Program-made: the position numbers and the translations under genes
In this document: piece by piece, positions 34,937 through 44,340 of the stretch
Numbering within the stretch: the stretch's first letter is position 1
Layout of the letters: each line of letters begins with the position of its first letter
The notes under the pieces: model-generated
What the model was told of the DNA's origin: nothing
Database searches by the model: none
Seen by the model: the letters and a program-made list of their open reading frames with translations, nothing else
Assembly (NCBI RefSeq): GCF_001693485.1
Contig: NZ_MAXC01000023.1
Span: 558,001 to 622,000 of the forward strand
DNA length: 64,000 bases
Direction: 5' to 3'
Origin: Bradyrhizobium sp. LMTR 3
GTDB taxonomy: Bacteria; Pseudomonadota; Alphaproteobacteria; Rhizobiales; Xanthobacteraceae

Positions 34937-35851
34937 ATGCGGGGCGCGCGACACGATTCTGAGCGGTACACCGGCGGTGTAATTCTCTCGTCCGCGGGCA
35001 GGCACTGGCGCGGATTGTCGGCCGAACTGCGATCCCACGGTGTCGGCGAAATTCCGTCGTATGTCGCGTCCTTCACACAGATCGCCGTTCTGATCCGGGG
35101 AGCATCGGTCGTATTGCGGCGTTCCGGCGGCATTCGGCAACGCACCGTCGGCATCCAGGGTACGATCGGGTTGTGCCCTATGGGGGTGCATGAGGACTCA
35201 ACTTACGTCATGCACGACATCGACGAGATGTTGCATATCTACCTCACGCCGGTTCCGTTTGCTGCACTTGCCAAGCACACATCCGGGGATTTCAGCGCAG
35301 CGTCGGTGAGAAACGACGCAGGCTTTCACGATCCGCTTATCGAGACCATCGCCGGGGAGATACTCGGTGAATTACAGCTCGAAACGTCCTGTGGGGATAT
35401 TTTGATCGAGACGCTGGCTGACGCCCTCGCGGTTCGGCTCCTTAACAACTATTCGAGTCTGAACCTCAATCCCTTTCCTGTTACGCGCGGATCGCGGGGG
35501 CTCGACCCTCGGCGCTTGCAACGCGTTGTCGAGTACATTCGAGCCAATCTCGCGAAAGAAATCACCGTCGAGGAGCTTGCCGCGGCCGCTTCGCTGAGCC
35601 GGTTTCATTTCTCCCGCATGTTCAAGGCATCGACTGGACAATCTCCGAGCCGCTTCATCGGGCAACAGAGGCTGCATCTCGCCAAATCCCTTCTGGTTGC
35701 AGGAAAGTCGATCGCCGACGTGGCCCACATTTGCAGGTTTTCCTCGGAATCGAACTTTGTCCGGTCGTTCCGGCGGGCGACGGGCCGCACACCGGGCCAG
35801 TATCGCAGCCTGGTACGCGACCGGTCTGTACCAGTCTCTTCGTCTTCATAA
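34937..35851 (+). CDS. AraC-family transcriptional regulator
   Basis: This 304-residue protein has an N-terminal ligand domain without clear family motif. A C-terminal double helix-turn-helix (about residues 195-295) shows VEELAAAASLSRFHFSRMFK and the AraC signature IADVAHICRFSSESNFVRSF. It is probably an activator. It stands about 180 bp upstream of a secreted alpha/beta hydrolase gene on the same strand, its likely target. Confidence 0.9.
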   Translation: MRGARHDSERYTGGVILSSAGRHWRGLSAELRSHGVGEIPSYVASFTQIAVLIRGASVVLRRSGGIRQRTVGIQGTIGLCPMGVHEDSTYVMHDIDEMLHIYLTPVPFAALAKHTSGDFSAASVRNDAGFHDPLIETIAGEILGELQLETSCGDILIETLADALAVRLLNNYSSLNLNPFPVTRGSRGLDPRRLQRVVEYIRANLAKEITVEELAAAASLSRFHFSRMFKASTGQSPSRFIGQQRLHLAKSLLVAGKSIADVAHICRFSSESNFVRSFRRATGRTPGQYRSLVRDRSVPVSSSS

Positions 35852-36031
35852 TTCGGCTCGCCGTTGCTGTCCCTCGCCGATCGAGCGGGAGGACGATTCC
35901 GCACGTCGCTTTGGTTCAGCACGCGGAGAATAACGTTCAGCACTTGGAGAACATGCGCGGCGAGAAGAGCCGGCTTATGATTTGCCGGGTGAAGTCTCCT
36001 GACAGGGATGAAAATGCGCTCATGCAGGTCG

Positions 36032-36775
36032 ATGGCAAATTCGATCGTTTTGGTCGGGTTTTTGGCGGTGCTCATCGTGCCGGCTCGTTCTGCTGAGCTC
36101 GCTGCGAAGACTGCGATCTTGGTGCATGGCGCGTTTGCTGACGGTTCCTCGTGGCAAAAAGTAATCCCCATTCTTGTAAAGGCGGGGCTGAAGGTTATTG
36201 CCGTTCAGAATCCACTAGATTCGCTTGAAAACGACGTCGCCTTCACCAAACGCGCGATCAAGGAAGCTGAGGGGCCGGTGGTCTTGGTCGGACATTCATG
36301 GGCCGGTGTTGTCATTACGGAGGCCGGAAACGACGGCAAGGTCAGATCGCTCGTCTACGTGGCAGCCTATGCACCTGATACCGGGGAATCTTTACGAGAC
36401 GTCGTTTCAAAATATCCCGCATCAGAAGCGCGAAAGAGTTTTCTGCAAGACGATGAAGGTTACCTAAGGCTCAGTGATGAGGGCGTCGCGAAATATTTCG
36501 CGCCGGACCTGCCGTCGAGCGACCAGAGGCTGATCGGCGCGGTTCAGGGGCGGTATCATGTGCGAACATTTACCTCGCCCGTCAGTCGTGCGGCTTGGCG
36601 CGAGAGGCCGACCTTCTCCGTCGTTTCGACGAAGGATTTGATCATTGCCCCGCAGTTGCAGCGGGATCAGGTCAAGGCCGCCAAAGCCAGGGCGATTGAG
36701 GTTGCCGGCAGCCATGTCGTAATGTTGTCGCACCCTCAACAGGTCGCAGATCACATCATTCGCGCTGCGAAGTAG
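36032..36775 (+). CDS. Exported alpha/beta hydrolase
   Basis: This 247-residue protein has a signal peptide (MANSIVLVGFLAVLIVPARS). The hydrolase fold follows: oxyanion region AILVHGAFADGSSWQKVIP, nucleophile elbow VVLVGHSWAGVVITEAG, a catalytic Asp candidate in STKDLIIAP and His in AGSHVVMLSHP. Esterase-like enzymes of this type are often found with AraC regulators. ATG at 36032 was preferred to 36008, whose ribosome site is too close. Substrate unknown. Confidence 0.83.
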   Translation: MANSIVLVGFLAVLIVPARSAELAAKTAILVHGAFADGSSWQKVIPILVKAGLKVIAVQNPLDSLENDVAFTKRAIKEAEGPVVLVGHSWAGVVITEAGNDGKVRSLVYVAAYAPDTGESLRDVVSKYPASEARKSFLQDDEGYLRLSDEGVAKYFAPDLPSSDQRLIGAVQGRYHVRTFTSPVSRAAWRERPTFSVVSTKDLIIAPQLQRDQVKAAKARAIEVAGSHVVMLSHPQQVADHIIRAAK

Positions 36776-36894
36776 CTCTGTCCTCTGCCCGCAACGCTAC
36801 TCAAATCGAGACCGAGGGCGGTGGGACGCTACTGACTGATTCCGCGCCGCTGCTGGTGCGCAAACGCCACGATCCCACAATCAAGGAGAAAACG

Positions 36895-37569
36895 ATGACC
36901 CAACACGTTCTGTTCATCGTGACGAACGCAGCCGTGATCGGCCCGCATAATCGCAAGACGGGCTTCTTTCTCGCCGAGGTCGCTCATCCCTTCGACGTGC
37001 TCGACAAGGCGGGAATCGCGGTAGAGTTCGCCTCACCCGCGGGCGGATGGACGCCGTACGACGCGTACGACGAGAATGACCCTGCCCAGAAGGCGTTTCT
37101 CGCGAGTAAGGCCTTTCGTCGACTCAATCGAAGCCGCAAATTGTCCGAAGTGGACGCCGCGGACTATGACGCCATCCTGGTGCCCGGCGGCCTCGGGCCC
37201 ATGGTCGACATCCAGCGCAATGCGGATGTCCAGAAGGCGATCGTGCGCGCCTGGACCACGGGCAAACTCGTGACCGCTGTTTGTCACGGTCCGTGCGCGT
37301 TGCTTGGCGTGGACCTTGGTAATGGCACGCCGTTCGTGCGAGGCAAGAAACTCACGTCGTTCTCAAAGAAGGAAGAGTACGACTACGCGCGCGAGGACGT
37401 GCCCTACGAACTTGAGGACGCGTTAATGGCGGAGGGTGCCGAGTACGCCTCTGCGCCCAACTGGCAACCTCACGTCATCGTCGATGGCCGCCTCATCACC
37501 GGCCAGAATCCTGCCTCGGCGGGAGCGCTGGCGAAAGAGTTGGTTGCCGCCTTGAAAAAGTTGGCGTGA
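36895..37569 (+). CDS. DJ-1/PfpI-family protein (type 1 glutamine amidotransferase-like)
   Basis: This 224-residue protein has the nucleophile elbow TAVCHGPCALLG with Cys, an upstream Glu in FFLAEVAHPFDVL, and LVPGGLGPMVDI. This is the Hsp31/PfpI branch, which includes glyoxalase III, deglycase and chaperone activities. AAGGAG lies 7 nt before the ATG. It follows the alpha/beta hydrolase by 119 bp on the same strand; together with the AraC regulator they may form a stress or detoxification unit. Confidence 0.87.
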   Translation: MTQHVLFIVTNAAVIGPHNRKTGFFLAEVAHPFDVLDKAGIAVEFASPAGGWTPYDAYDENDPAQKAFLASKAFRRLNRSRKLSEVDAADYDAILVPGGLGPMVDIQRNADVQKAIVRAWTTGKLVTAVCHGPCALLGVDLGNGTPFVRGKKLTSFSKKEEYDYAREDVPYELEDALMAEGAEYASAPNWQPHVIVDGRLITGQNPASAGALAKELVAALKKLA

Positions 37570-37671
37570 TTAAACAGACCCGGGCACGTCGTCGAGATGT
37601 GGCAGACAGGCGATCGGGCTGTGGGCGAAGCGGAGCGCCTGTAGCGGCCCTACCGCGAAAAGCCGACATTA

Positions 37672-37836
37672 CTAGATCAATTTCATCCCCTTCAAGCTCG
37701 CGTACCCGTTCTTGCCGACGATGATGTGGTCGTGAACGGAGATGCCGAGCGGCTTTGCGATCTCGACGATCGCTTTGGTCATGTGGATGACGGCCTGCGA
37801 CGGCGTCGGATCGCCGGACGGGTTGTTATGCACCAG
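37672..37836 (-). repeat. radC 3'-end fragment 5 (161 nt to shared breakpoint)
   Basis: The minus strand encodes HNNPSGDPTPSQAVIHMTKA through to SLKGMKLI and stop TAG. The second His and the Asp of the JAMM motif have become Asn and Val. The distance from stop to breakpoint is again exactly 161 nt, with about 26 substitutions by hand count. Similarity runs a few bases further (CCAG) before ending. Confidence 0.92.
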
Positions 37837-38044
37837 TCAACTCTGTTATCGATCGCGCTGATCTCATTTGATTTTTGAGTTCTCCTACTATGACAGGGGG
37901 CGGCAGCGGGGCGCGGCAACAAGTGCCTGTTCGTGATCATCCTGTAGCGTCAGGCTCTATCCGATTGTGCCGCGGGGCTTGTGACCCTGCGGCAAGCCTA
38001 CGAAGAACGCGCGCGCCGTGGCCCGCAGGCGTGCTGCCTGCTGT

Positions 38045-38947
38045 TTACAGGGATCGCAGCTTGGGATCGAGTTCGTCGCGTAGCGCATCGCCGAACAGGC
38101 TGAAACCGAACACCGCGAGACTGATGGCGATGCCCGGGAAGATGGCTATCCAGGGGGCGCTCTCGGCGTATTCCTCGGCGCCGCCCTGAAGCATCAGGCC
38201 CCATGCCGGCGTCGGCTCCTGCACTCCGAGACCGAGATAGGAAAGCGATGCTTCGAGCAAGATTGCCTGACCCACGAAGGCGGTGATCATGATGAGAAAC
38301 GGCGCCATTACATTCGGAACCATGTGCCGCAGAATGATGCGGGTGTGGCTGAAGCCGTTGGCGCGCGCGGCGTCGATGTAGGGGAGTTCGCGAATCGCCA
38401 GCGCACTCGAACGAACGACGCGGGCACAGCGCGGAATGAACGGTATGGTGATCGCGATGATCACGTTCTGCGCCCCTGTCCCGAAGATTGCGATCACGGC
38501 GAGCGCCATGATGATCAGCGGGAACGCCATGAATATATCGATGATGCGCTGGAGGATCAGGTCGATCTTGCCGCCGAAATAGGCGCTCGCTACCCCGAGC
38601 ACCAGGCCGAAGGTGGCGCCGACGAACGACGACGCAAATCCGACCAGCAGGGCAGTGCGCGCCCCGTAGACGATGCGCGAGAACACGTCGCGTCCGTATT
38701 GATCCGTGCCGAGCCAGTTCTCGAGACTCGGTGGCTCGTGCATGCGATCGAATGCGTTGGCGACCGGGTTGTAGGGGGCGATGAAATCGGCAAACATCGC
38801 AACCAGCACCATGACGATGATGACTGCGCCGCCGGCGGCGCCCAGTGGATTGCGGCGTGCGAACCGACCAATCGCCGAAAGCCTGCTCGGTGCCTTCCGC
38901 TCATCCGTCAGTTCGACCTTCGTCCCAAGCTCGGTCGCGATAGTCAT
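38045..38947 (-). CDS. Peptide/nickel ABC transporter permease (DppC type)
   Basis: This 300-residue inner-membrane permease has an N-terminal helix (AAGGAVIIVMVLVAMFADFI), the conserved LGTDQYGRDVFSRIVYGAR and the ATPase-contact loop IDAARANGFSHTRIILRHMV. The family moves di- or oligopeptides, nickel or opines. It is the last gene of a five-gene minus-strand operon, starting 22 nt after the DppB-type permease stop. Confidence 0.92.
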   Translation of the reverse strand: MTIATELGTKVELTDERKAPSRLSAIGRFARRNPLGAAGGAVIIVMVLVAMFADFIAPYNPVANAFDRMHEPPSLENWLGTDQYGRDVFSRIVYGARTALLVGFASSFVGATFGLVLGVASAYFGGKIDLILQRIIDIFMAFPLIIMALAVIAIFGTGAQNVIIAITIPFIPRCARVVRSSALAIRELPYIDAARANGFSHTRIILRHMVPNVMAPFLIMITAFVGQAILLEASLSYLGLGVQEPTPAWGLMLQGGAEEYAESAPWIAIFPGIAISLAVFGFSLFGDALRDELDPKLRSL

Positions 38948-38969
38948 ACAAGGCCTCTGATTCCAGCCA

Positions 38970-39941
38970 TCATTTGTACCGAATCCGCGGGTCGAGCCAC
39001 GCGTAGATGATGTCCACCACAAAGTTGGTGACGACGAATATCGCCGCCACCAACATGACCAGCGCCTGGGTCATCGTGTAGTCGTGATTGGTCACGGAAG
39101 CGACAAACAGCTTGCCGAGACCGTTGAGATTGAACACCTGCTCGGTGACTACCAGGCCGCCCATCAGGAACGCGAATTCAATGCCGATGATCGTCACCAC
39201 CGGCAGCAGCGCGTTTCCGAGCGCATGGCGCCGGATGATAAGCTTCTGGACGAGCCCCTTGGCACGCGCCGTGCGGACGTAATCCTCGCGCAGCACTTCG
39301 AGCAGCGCCGAACGCGTCATACGTGTCGCGACGGCGGAATAGCGGTAGCCAGTCGCCAGGGCCGGGAAGATGGTCATGCTCAGGTTGTGCAAGGGGTCGA
39401 CCCAGAGCGGCACATATTTGATCGGCGGCATCCAGGGACTTCCGAACACCGACTTGCTGGTGATCAGCAGGCCGAGGATGATCAGGACGCCGAGCCAGAA
39501 GGAAGGCATCGCGATTCCGGCGATACTGAAGGCGCGCACCACGTAGTCGATCCAGGTGTTCTGTTTGACGGCGGAGATCGTGCCGAGCGGAATGGCCAGC
39601 ATGATGGCGGTAAGCGTGGCCATGATCGCGATCTGCAGCGAAAGTTCGAAGCGCAGCGCGATCTCTTCCACGATCGGGCGTCCGGTCCACATCGACTTGC
39701 CGAAATCGAATCGGACGAAGCCCCAGATGAAATCCAGGAACTGCACTACATAGGAGCGATCAAGGCCCAGCTCGGCGTGGCAGAGATCGATCGCCTTGGG
39801 ATCGACGTATCCGGCCCCACCCGCCATGCGCAGCACGCAGACGTCGCCCGGCACCAGCCGCAACAGGACGAACACGAGCAGCGCGGCGCCGAGCAGCGTC
39901 GGGATCATCAACAGGAGTCGCTTGAGAATGTACTGGTACAT
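38970..39941 (-). CDS. Peptide/nickel ABC transporter permease (DppB type)
   Basis: This 323-residue permease has the typical start MYQYILKRLLLMIPTLLGAA and the loop YVRTARAKGLVQKLIIRRHA that contacts the ATPase. An extra loop with two Cys (GDVCVLRMAGG and IDLCHAEL) interrupts the usual N-terminal periplasmic region. It lies downstream of the binding-protein gene, separated by a large stem-loop. Confidence 0.92.
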   Translation of the reverse strand: MYQYILKRLLLMIPTLLGAALLVFVLLRLVPGDVCVLRMAGGAGYVDPKAIDLCHAELGLDRSYVVQFLDFIWGFVRFDFGKSMWTGRPIVEEIALRFELSLQIAIMATLTAIMLAIPLGTISAVKQNTWIDYVVRAFSIAGIAMPSFWLGVLIILGLLITSKSVFGSPWMPPIKYVPLWVDPLHNLSMTIFPALATGYRYSAVATRMTRSALLEVLREDYVRTARAKGLVQKLIIRRHALGNALLPVVTIIGIEFAFLMGGLVVTEQVFNLNGLGKLFVASVTNHDYTMTQALVMLVAAIFVVTNFVVDIIYAWLDPRIRYK

Positions 39942-39974
39942 GATCGCTGCTGCAGCACTTTCGCTCGCGGTGTC

Positions 39975-40028
39975 GCGGCGGTTTCCCGGTCACTGCCTTG
40001 CTCTGGCAGGAGCCCGGGAAACCGCCGC
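39975..40028 (-). promoter_or_regulatory. Intercistronic stem-loop in the peptide transporter operon
   Basis: A perfect 15-bp inverted repeat (GCGGCGGTTTCCCGG and its complement) with a 24-nt loop holding an inner TGCC/GGCA pair. It sits between the binding-protein stop and the permease start. Such stems after binding-protein genes commonly stabilise the upstream mRNA, giving more binding protein than permease. No T-run is present, so it is not a simple terminator. Confidence 0.6.
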
Positions 40029-40051
40029 TGTCGTCGACCGCCGCCGGGCGG

Positions 40052-41665
40052 TTACTTGTCGAGCCATACGTTGGCGAGGTCCTGATTGAGGTAGTGGCTG
40101 GGACTGATCTTCCAGCCCTTCACGTAGGACCGGTGCGGAATGATCCGGTTCCACCACAGCGTGACGAACGAGTGCGCCTGCTCGTCAAGCACGCGCTTCT
40201 CGAACTGCCGCATCAGCTTGCGCTGCTCGGCCTCCTCGGGAGCACGGTTCATTGCCTCGAAGATCTTGTCGAGGTCGCGATCGATGTACCCGCCATAGCT
40301 CTCGTTGCCGGTGTCCGTCGACAGGAACTTGCCTATGTCGAGCAGCGGATTGACGACCGACTGGCAGTTGAAGTCCATCGTCACGTCGAACTCCTGTGAC
40401 CTGAGCCGCGCGTAGAACGGGCCTGTCGGCTCCATTTTCTGCTCGACCGTCACGCCGATCTGCCGCCACTGGTCGATGAGCCACGTGCCCACGATCGTAT
40501 ATGGCTGGTCGACGGCGCGGTTGGACAACACAAACGTCAAGTCCGAAACTCCGGCCTCCTGCAGCAGCCGCTTGGCCTCCGCACGCGACTTGTTGATGTC
40601 CGGCCAAAAGCCAGGGATCTGTTCGAGATCCGCCTTCGCCGCCGCCAGCGGGTGACCCGGGAACACGACACCACCGACAGCCTTCACGATGGCGATGCGC
40701 GAAAGGCTCTTCGATCCGTCCCAGCGGTCGACCGCCAGCGTGAGCGCGCGGCGAACGCGGACGTCGTCGAACGGCTTCTTCTTGTGGTTGGGAGTGAACA
40801 GGAGCACGCAGTTCCAGTCGCTCTCCTGGACCGTGATGTCCTTGCCGAGTGCGTCGACGAGGTCGTCGCGGCTCTTCGGCGGGAAGCCGCGGAACTCGAT
40901 TGCGGCTCGGTCGCCGCGGATCGCTTGCACGCGCACCGCCTGCTTGCTGGAGAAGATCGCCTCGAAGCCGTCGAGATAGGGCTGCCCGGGAACGTGGTAG
41001 TCGTTGTTGCGCTCGCCGCGCACGGAGGCGCCTGCCTCTCTTCCCGCGAACTTGAAGGGCCCTGATCCCATGACATTCTTCTCGTACCAGCGGATGTCCT
41101 GGTCGAGCTTTGCCTTCGAGTAGATGAAGTTGTAGGGCGTCGCCAGCGCCGGGATGAAGGCACCCGATGGATACTTGAGTTTGAAGACCACCGTGTGTTC
41201 GTCCGGCGCGCTCACGCTGTCGACCATGACGAAATAGGCCACGCGCGCGCTGGTCGTGCCCTCCGGTGGGAAGATGATCTTATTGTATGATGCGACGACG
41301 TCCTGCGCCGTCAATGGCGTTCCGTCGTGGAATTTCACGCCCTGCTTGATCTTGAACGTGTAGGTCCTGCCCCCGTCGGTCGGAGTTGGCATTTCCGTGC
41401 ACAGGTCGCACACGAAATCTGTCGGTGAGGACGGATTTTCCGGATTGACCTTGATGAGCAGGCTGTAGAACGGCGCAAAAGGATGGATCAGTGCGAAGGT
41501 CGTCTCGCGGTGACCGTCCCAGCTCGGCGGCTCGTCCGGCACCACAAAGTTCAGGATCCCGCCTTTCTTGGGCGCAGCCTGACCTGGAACTCCAGAGAAG
41601 CCGATGGCAACGGCCGCGCCGACCGCCATGATCGACACGGCTCTGAGATACTTCGAAAGGTTCAT
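40052..41665 (-). CDS. Peptide/nickel ABC transporter substrate-binding protein
   Basis: This 537-residue periplasmic binding protein of SBP family 5 has a signal peptide (about 1-30, SIMAVGAAVAIGFSG) and the family signature around YTFKIKQGVKFHDGTPLTAQ. Later family motifs include VRVRRALTLAVDR. The ligand class is likely a peptide, opine or similar; the sequence alone does not say. GGGAGAAAGATC precedes the ATG. It lies between the ATPase and permease genes. Confidence 0.92.
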   Translation of the reverse strand: MNLSKYLRAVSIMAVGAAVAIGFSGVPGQAAPKKGGILNFVVPDEPPSWDGHRETTFALIHPFAPFYSLLIKVNPENPSSPTDFVCDLCTEMPTPTDGGRTYTFKIKQGVKFHDGTPLTAQDVVASYNKIIFPPEGTTSARVAYFVMVDSVSAPDEHTVVFKLKYPSGAFIPALATPYNFIYSKAKLDQDIRWYEKNVMGSGPFKFAGREAGASVRGERNNDYHVPGQPYLDGFEAIFSSKQAVRVQAIRGDRAAIEFRGFPPKSRDDLVDALGKDITVQESDWNCVLLFTPNHKKKPFDDVRVRRALTLAVDRWDGSKSLSRIAIVKAVGGVVFPGHPLAAAKADLEQIPGFWPDINKSRAEAKRLLQEAGVSDLTFVLSNRAVDQPYTIVGTWLIDQWRQIGVTVEQKMEPTGPFYARLRSQEFDVTMDFNCQSVVNPLLDIGKFLSTDTGNESYGGYIDRDLDKIFEAMNRAPEEAEQRKLMRQFEKRVLDEQAHSFVTLWWNRIIPHRSYVKGWKISPSHYLNQDLANVWLDK

Positions 41666-41744
41666 GATCTTTCTCCCTCTGGAACACATTCCTCCTGGTT
41701 TTTAAGGGCAGGGGTCTTATGCCCCTGGCCCGGTCGTCCTTCAT

Positions 41745-42842
41745 TCAAATTACGGAACAAGCCACCCAATGGCCCGGCTGCAGTTCTCTGAACTCCGGGA
41801 CATCCTTCGCGCAGCTATCGACCGCAAGCGGGCAGCGCGGATGAAACACGCATCCCCTTGGCGGATTCATCGGACTCGGCACTTCGCCTTTCACGATCCG
41901 GTGGGCACGCGCCCTCTCCAAGTCAGGATCCGGCACCGGCACGGCCGCGAGAAGCGCCTGAGTATAGGGATGCAGAGGATTGCTGTACAATTCGTCGCAA
42001 TCCGCCAGTTCGACGATCTTGCCGAGATACATGACTGCGACGCGATGACACAGATGGCGAACGACGCTGAGATCGTGCGCGATGAACAGATAGGTCAGTC
42101 CGAACTGCTCCCGCAGATCCTCCAGCAGATTGATGATCTGCGCCTGAATCGATACATCCAAGGCCGAGATCGCCTCGTCGCAGATGATGAATTCCGGACG
42201 CACCGATAGGGCGCGTGCGATGCCGACGCGCTGGCGCTGGCCGCCGCTCATCTCGTGGGGGTAGCGGTCGGCAAACTTGGGATCCAGGCCACACAGGCTG
42301 AGCAATTCCGTGACCCGCGCATCGCGCGCTGCCTTGTTCGGCTCGGTCCCGTGCACCTTCATCGGCTCGGAGATGATCTCCCCGATCTTCATGCGCGGAT
42401 TGAGGGAGCTGTAAGGATCCTGGAAGATGACCTGGATCTTCTGCCGCAGGGCCCGCATCGATTTCTGATCGAGATCGACCAGATTCTTGCCGTCGAACAG
42501 GATCTCGCCTTCGGTCGGATGCTCGAGCCGCAGGATGCACCGGCCCGTGGTGGTCTTGCCGCAACCCGACTCGCCGACCAGTCCGAGCGTCTCTCCTTTG
42601 CGGATGGTGAAGTTGATTCCGTCGACAGCTTTCACGCGAGCGACCTCTTTGGAGAAGAGAGCGCCCTCAGTCACCGGAAAGTGCATTTTCAGGTTGCGAA
42701 TCGTGACCAACTCCGGCGCCAGGGCGACACGCCGTTCCGATTGGCGCCTATGCTCGAGCGCGACGTCCGGCATGGCGGTCGCTACCTGTGCCGCCGCTTC
42801 GGCGCTCCGCCGTACCGCACCGGTTGGTTCCATGGGGGTCAT
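41745..42842 (-). CDS. Peptide ABC transporter ATP-binding protein (DppF type)
   Basis: This 365-residue ATPase has Walker A GESGCGKTTTGR, a Q-loop in QVIFQDPYSSLNPRMKIG, signature EMSGGQRQRVGIARAL and Walker B FIICDEAISALD. Ala-Ile replaces the usual Pro-Thr after the Glu. The oligopeptide C-terminal domain is present (GCVFHPRCPLAVDSC). Its start overlaps the stop of the DppD-type ATPase by 4 nt. Confidence 0.92.
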   Translation of the reverse strand: MTPMEPTGAVRRSAEAAAQVATAMPDVALEHRRQSERRVALAPELVTIRNLKMHFPVTEGALFSKEVARVKAVDGINFTIRKGETLGLVGESGCGKTTTGRCILRLEHPTEGEILFDGKNLVDLDQKSMRALRQKIQVIFQDPYSSLNPRMKIGEIISEPMKVHGTEPNKAARDARVTELLSLCGLDPKFADRYPHEMSGGQRQRVGIARALSVRPEFIICDEAISALDVSIQAQIINLLEDLREQFGLTYLFIAHDLSVVRHLCHRVAVMYLGKIVELADCDELYSNPLHPYTQALLAAVPVPDPDLERARAHRIVKGEVPSPMNPPRGCVFHPRCPLAVDSCAKDVPEFRELQPGHWVACSVI

Positions 42843-43840
42843 GACGACCTCGTCATCGATCGGGCTACGTTGTCCGCCTCAAAGCATGCCGCGAGATGAT
42901 CGCCGCCATCGATCCGCTCCAGGGGAGGCGACTGAGTCGTGCAGCGCGCAATGGCAAAGCCGCAGCGCGGATGGAACGAGCAGCCGACGCCGAGGCGCGA
43001 AAGGTCGGGCGGCTGTCCCTGCACCGGATCGAGTCGAGCCCGGCGCGGCTGATCCATGCGCGGCACCGAACGCAGCAGCGCCAGCGTGTATGGATGGTGG
43101 GGATGGTGATAGATGTCGTGCGCGGTTCCACTCTCGATGATCCTGCCCGCGTACATGACATTGACCCTGTCGGCATAGCGCGCGACGATACCAAGATTGT
43201 GGGTGATGATGATCAGCGCCACGCCCAGACGCTGCGTCAGATCCTTCATCAGCTCGAGAATCTGCGCCTGAACCGTCACGTCGAGTGCAGTTGTCGGTTC
43301 GTCGGCGATGATCAGCTTGGGCTCGCAGCACAAGGCCATGGCGATCATCACGCGTTGGCGCATGCCACCGCTGAAGTGGTGCGGATACTGCCTTAGTCGA
43401 CGCTCCGGATCCGATATCCCCACCATGCCCAACAGCTCGATCGCACGCGCGACCGCTTGGCCCCGGGTCATGTCGAGGTGTTGCTCCATGGTCTCGGTGA
43501 GCTGTCGCCCGATCGTCAGTACTGGATTGAGCGAGGTCATCGGCTCCTGAAACACCATGGCAATGTCCTTGCCTCGGACCTCTCGGATTTCCTCATCGCT
43601 CAGCTTGAGAAGGTCTCTGTCCTGGAAGCGAATGCTACCGCCAATGATACGGCCGGGCGGATCGGCGACCAGCCGCAGGATCGAGAGCGCGCTGACGGAC
43701 TTGCCGCATCCAGACTCGCCGACGATAGCCATCGTCTCGCCCTGATTGACATCAAAGCTGATACTGTCGACGGCCTTGACCACACCGGCCGCCGAGAAGA
43801 AGTAGGTTTGCAAACTGTCTATCTTGAGAAGCCTGGACAC
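42839..43840 (-). CDS. Peptide ABC transporter ATP-binding protein (DppD type)
   Basis: This 333-residue ATPase is the first gene of the operon. Walker A is GESGCGKSVSALS, the Q-loop lies in AMVFQEPMTSLNPVLTIG, signature HFSGGMRQRVMIAMAL, Walker B LIIADEPTTALD, and the oligopeptide C-terminal domain has GCSFHPRCGFAIARC. Dimerises with the DppF-type partner. The operon order DppD-DppF-binding protein-DppB-DppC is a common rhizobial layout. Confidence 0.92.
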   Translation of the reverse strand: MSRLLKIDSLQTYFFSAAGVVKAVDSISFDVNQGETMAIVGESGCGKSVSALSILRLVADPPGRIIGGSIRFQDRDLLKLSDEEIREVRGKDIAMVFQEPMTSLNPVLTIGRQLTETMEQHLDMTRGQAVARAIELLGMVGISDPERRLRQYPHHFSGGMRQRVMIAMALCCEPKLIIADEPTTALDVTVQAQILELMKDLTQRLGVALIIITHNLGIVARYADRVNVMYAGRIIESGTAHDIYHHPHHPYTLALLRSVPRMDQPRRARLDPVQGQPPDLSRLGVGCSFHPRCGFAIARCTTQSPPLERIDGGDHLAACFEADNVARSMTRSS

Positions 43841-44049
43841 CTCGCGCCTCTCGTCATCCGTCGCTGTACAGATGGCCTTTTAGCCGTTTGGCCTGACTCG
43901 CCTCCATTTACGTCTTGATCTTTCGAGTCTCTCGGTCGCAAGTCAAACCCAATCCTGTGGTACTGCGACAATTTAGACTAAGGTCTTGAATGCATCGGCC
44001 CGCCTGGCGACCAGCCGCAATGCATCCTGGTCGTCACTGGCGCGACGGC

Positions 44050-44340
44050 GGAGGGCTGCCGGAAGGCCGTCGATTGCCCGATCAAGGATCGCGACGCTCT
44101 GTTGGCGTTCTACGATGTCCCGGCTGAGCATTGTTGCACTTGCGAACGATCGACCCGAGAGCACGTTCGCGACGGTACGGCGCAAGACGGTCCGATCCGA
44201 AGGGCTGCCGTCGAACAGACCGCGCTGTCTATGGTCTTCAAGGTGGTCGGGGCCGCTCAGAAACGCTGGCGACACCTCCGGGGCTACGACCAATTGTCAA
44301 AAACCATCCAAGGATTGAAGTTCACCGGCGACGTCGTCCG
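44050..44340 (+). pseudogene. IS256-family transposase remnant, frameshifted
   Basis: Three pieces of a Mutator/IS256-type transposase C-terminus can be read in order but in different frames: KDRDALLAFYDVPAEH, then NDRPESTFATVRRKTVRSEG, then TALSMVFKVVGAAQKRWRHL with GYDQLSKTIQGLKFTGDV. Family proteins read ...LLAFYDFPAEHW, NP-ES-FATVR-RT, MVFKL---A-K-WRRL in one frame. Only about the last quarter remains and at least two frameshifts are needed. No terminal inverted repeat was found. It lies directly beside the radC stop codon. Confidence 0.8.

Noticed and set aside
30646..37836. Integron attC sites
   Set aside because: The repeats are protein-coding radC ends of fixed length; no GTTRRRY core or attC-type folding arms were found, and no IntI gene is present.
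43973..44293. Minus-strand 106-codon frame next to radC
   Set aside because: The plus strand here carries clear transposase remnants; the minus frame has no motif or ribosome site.
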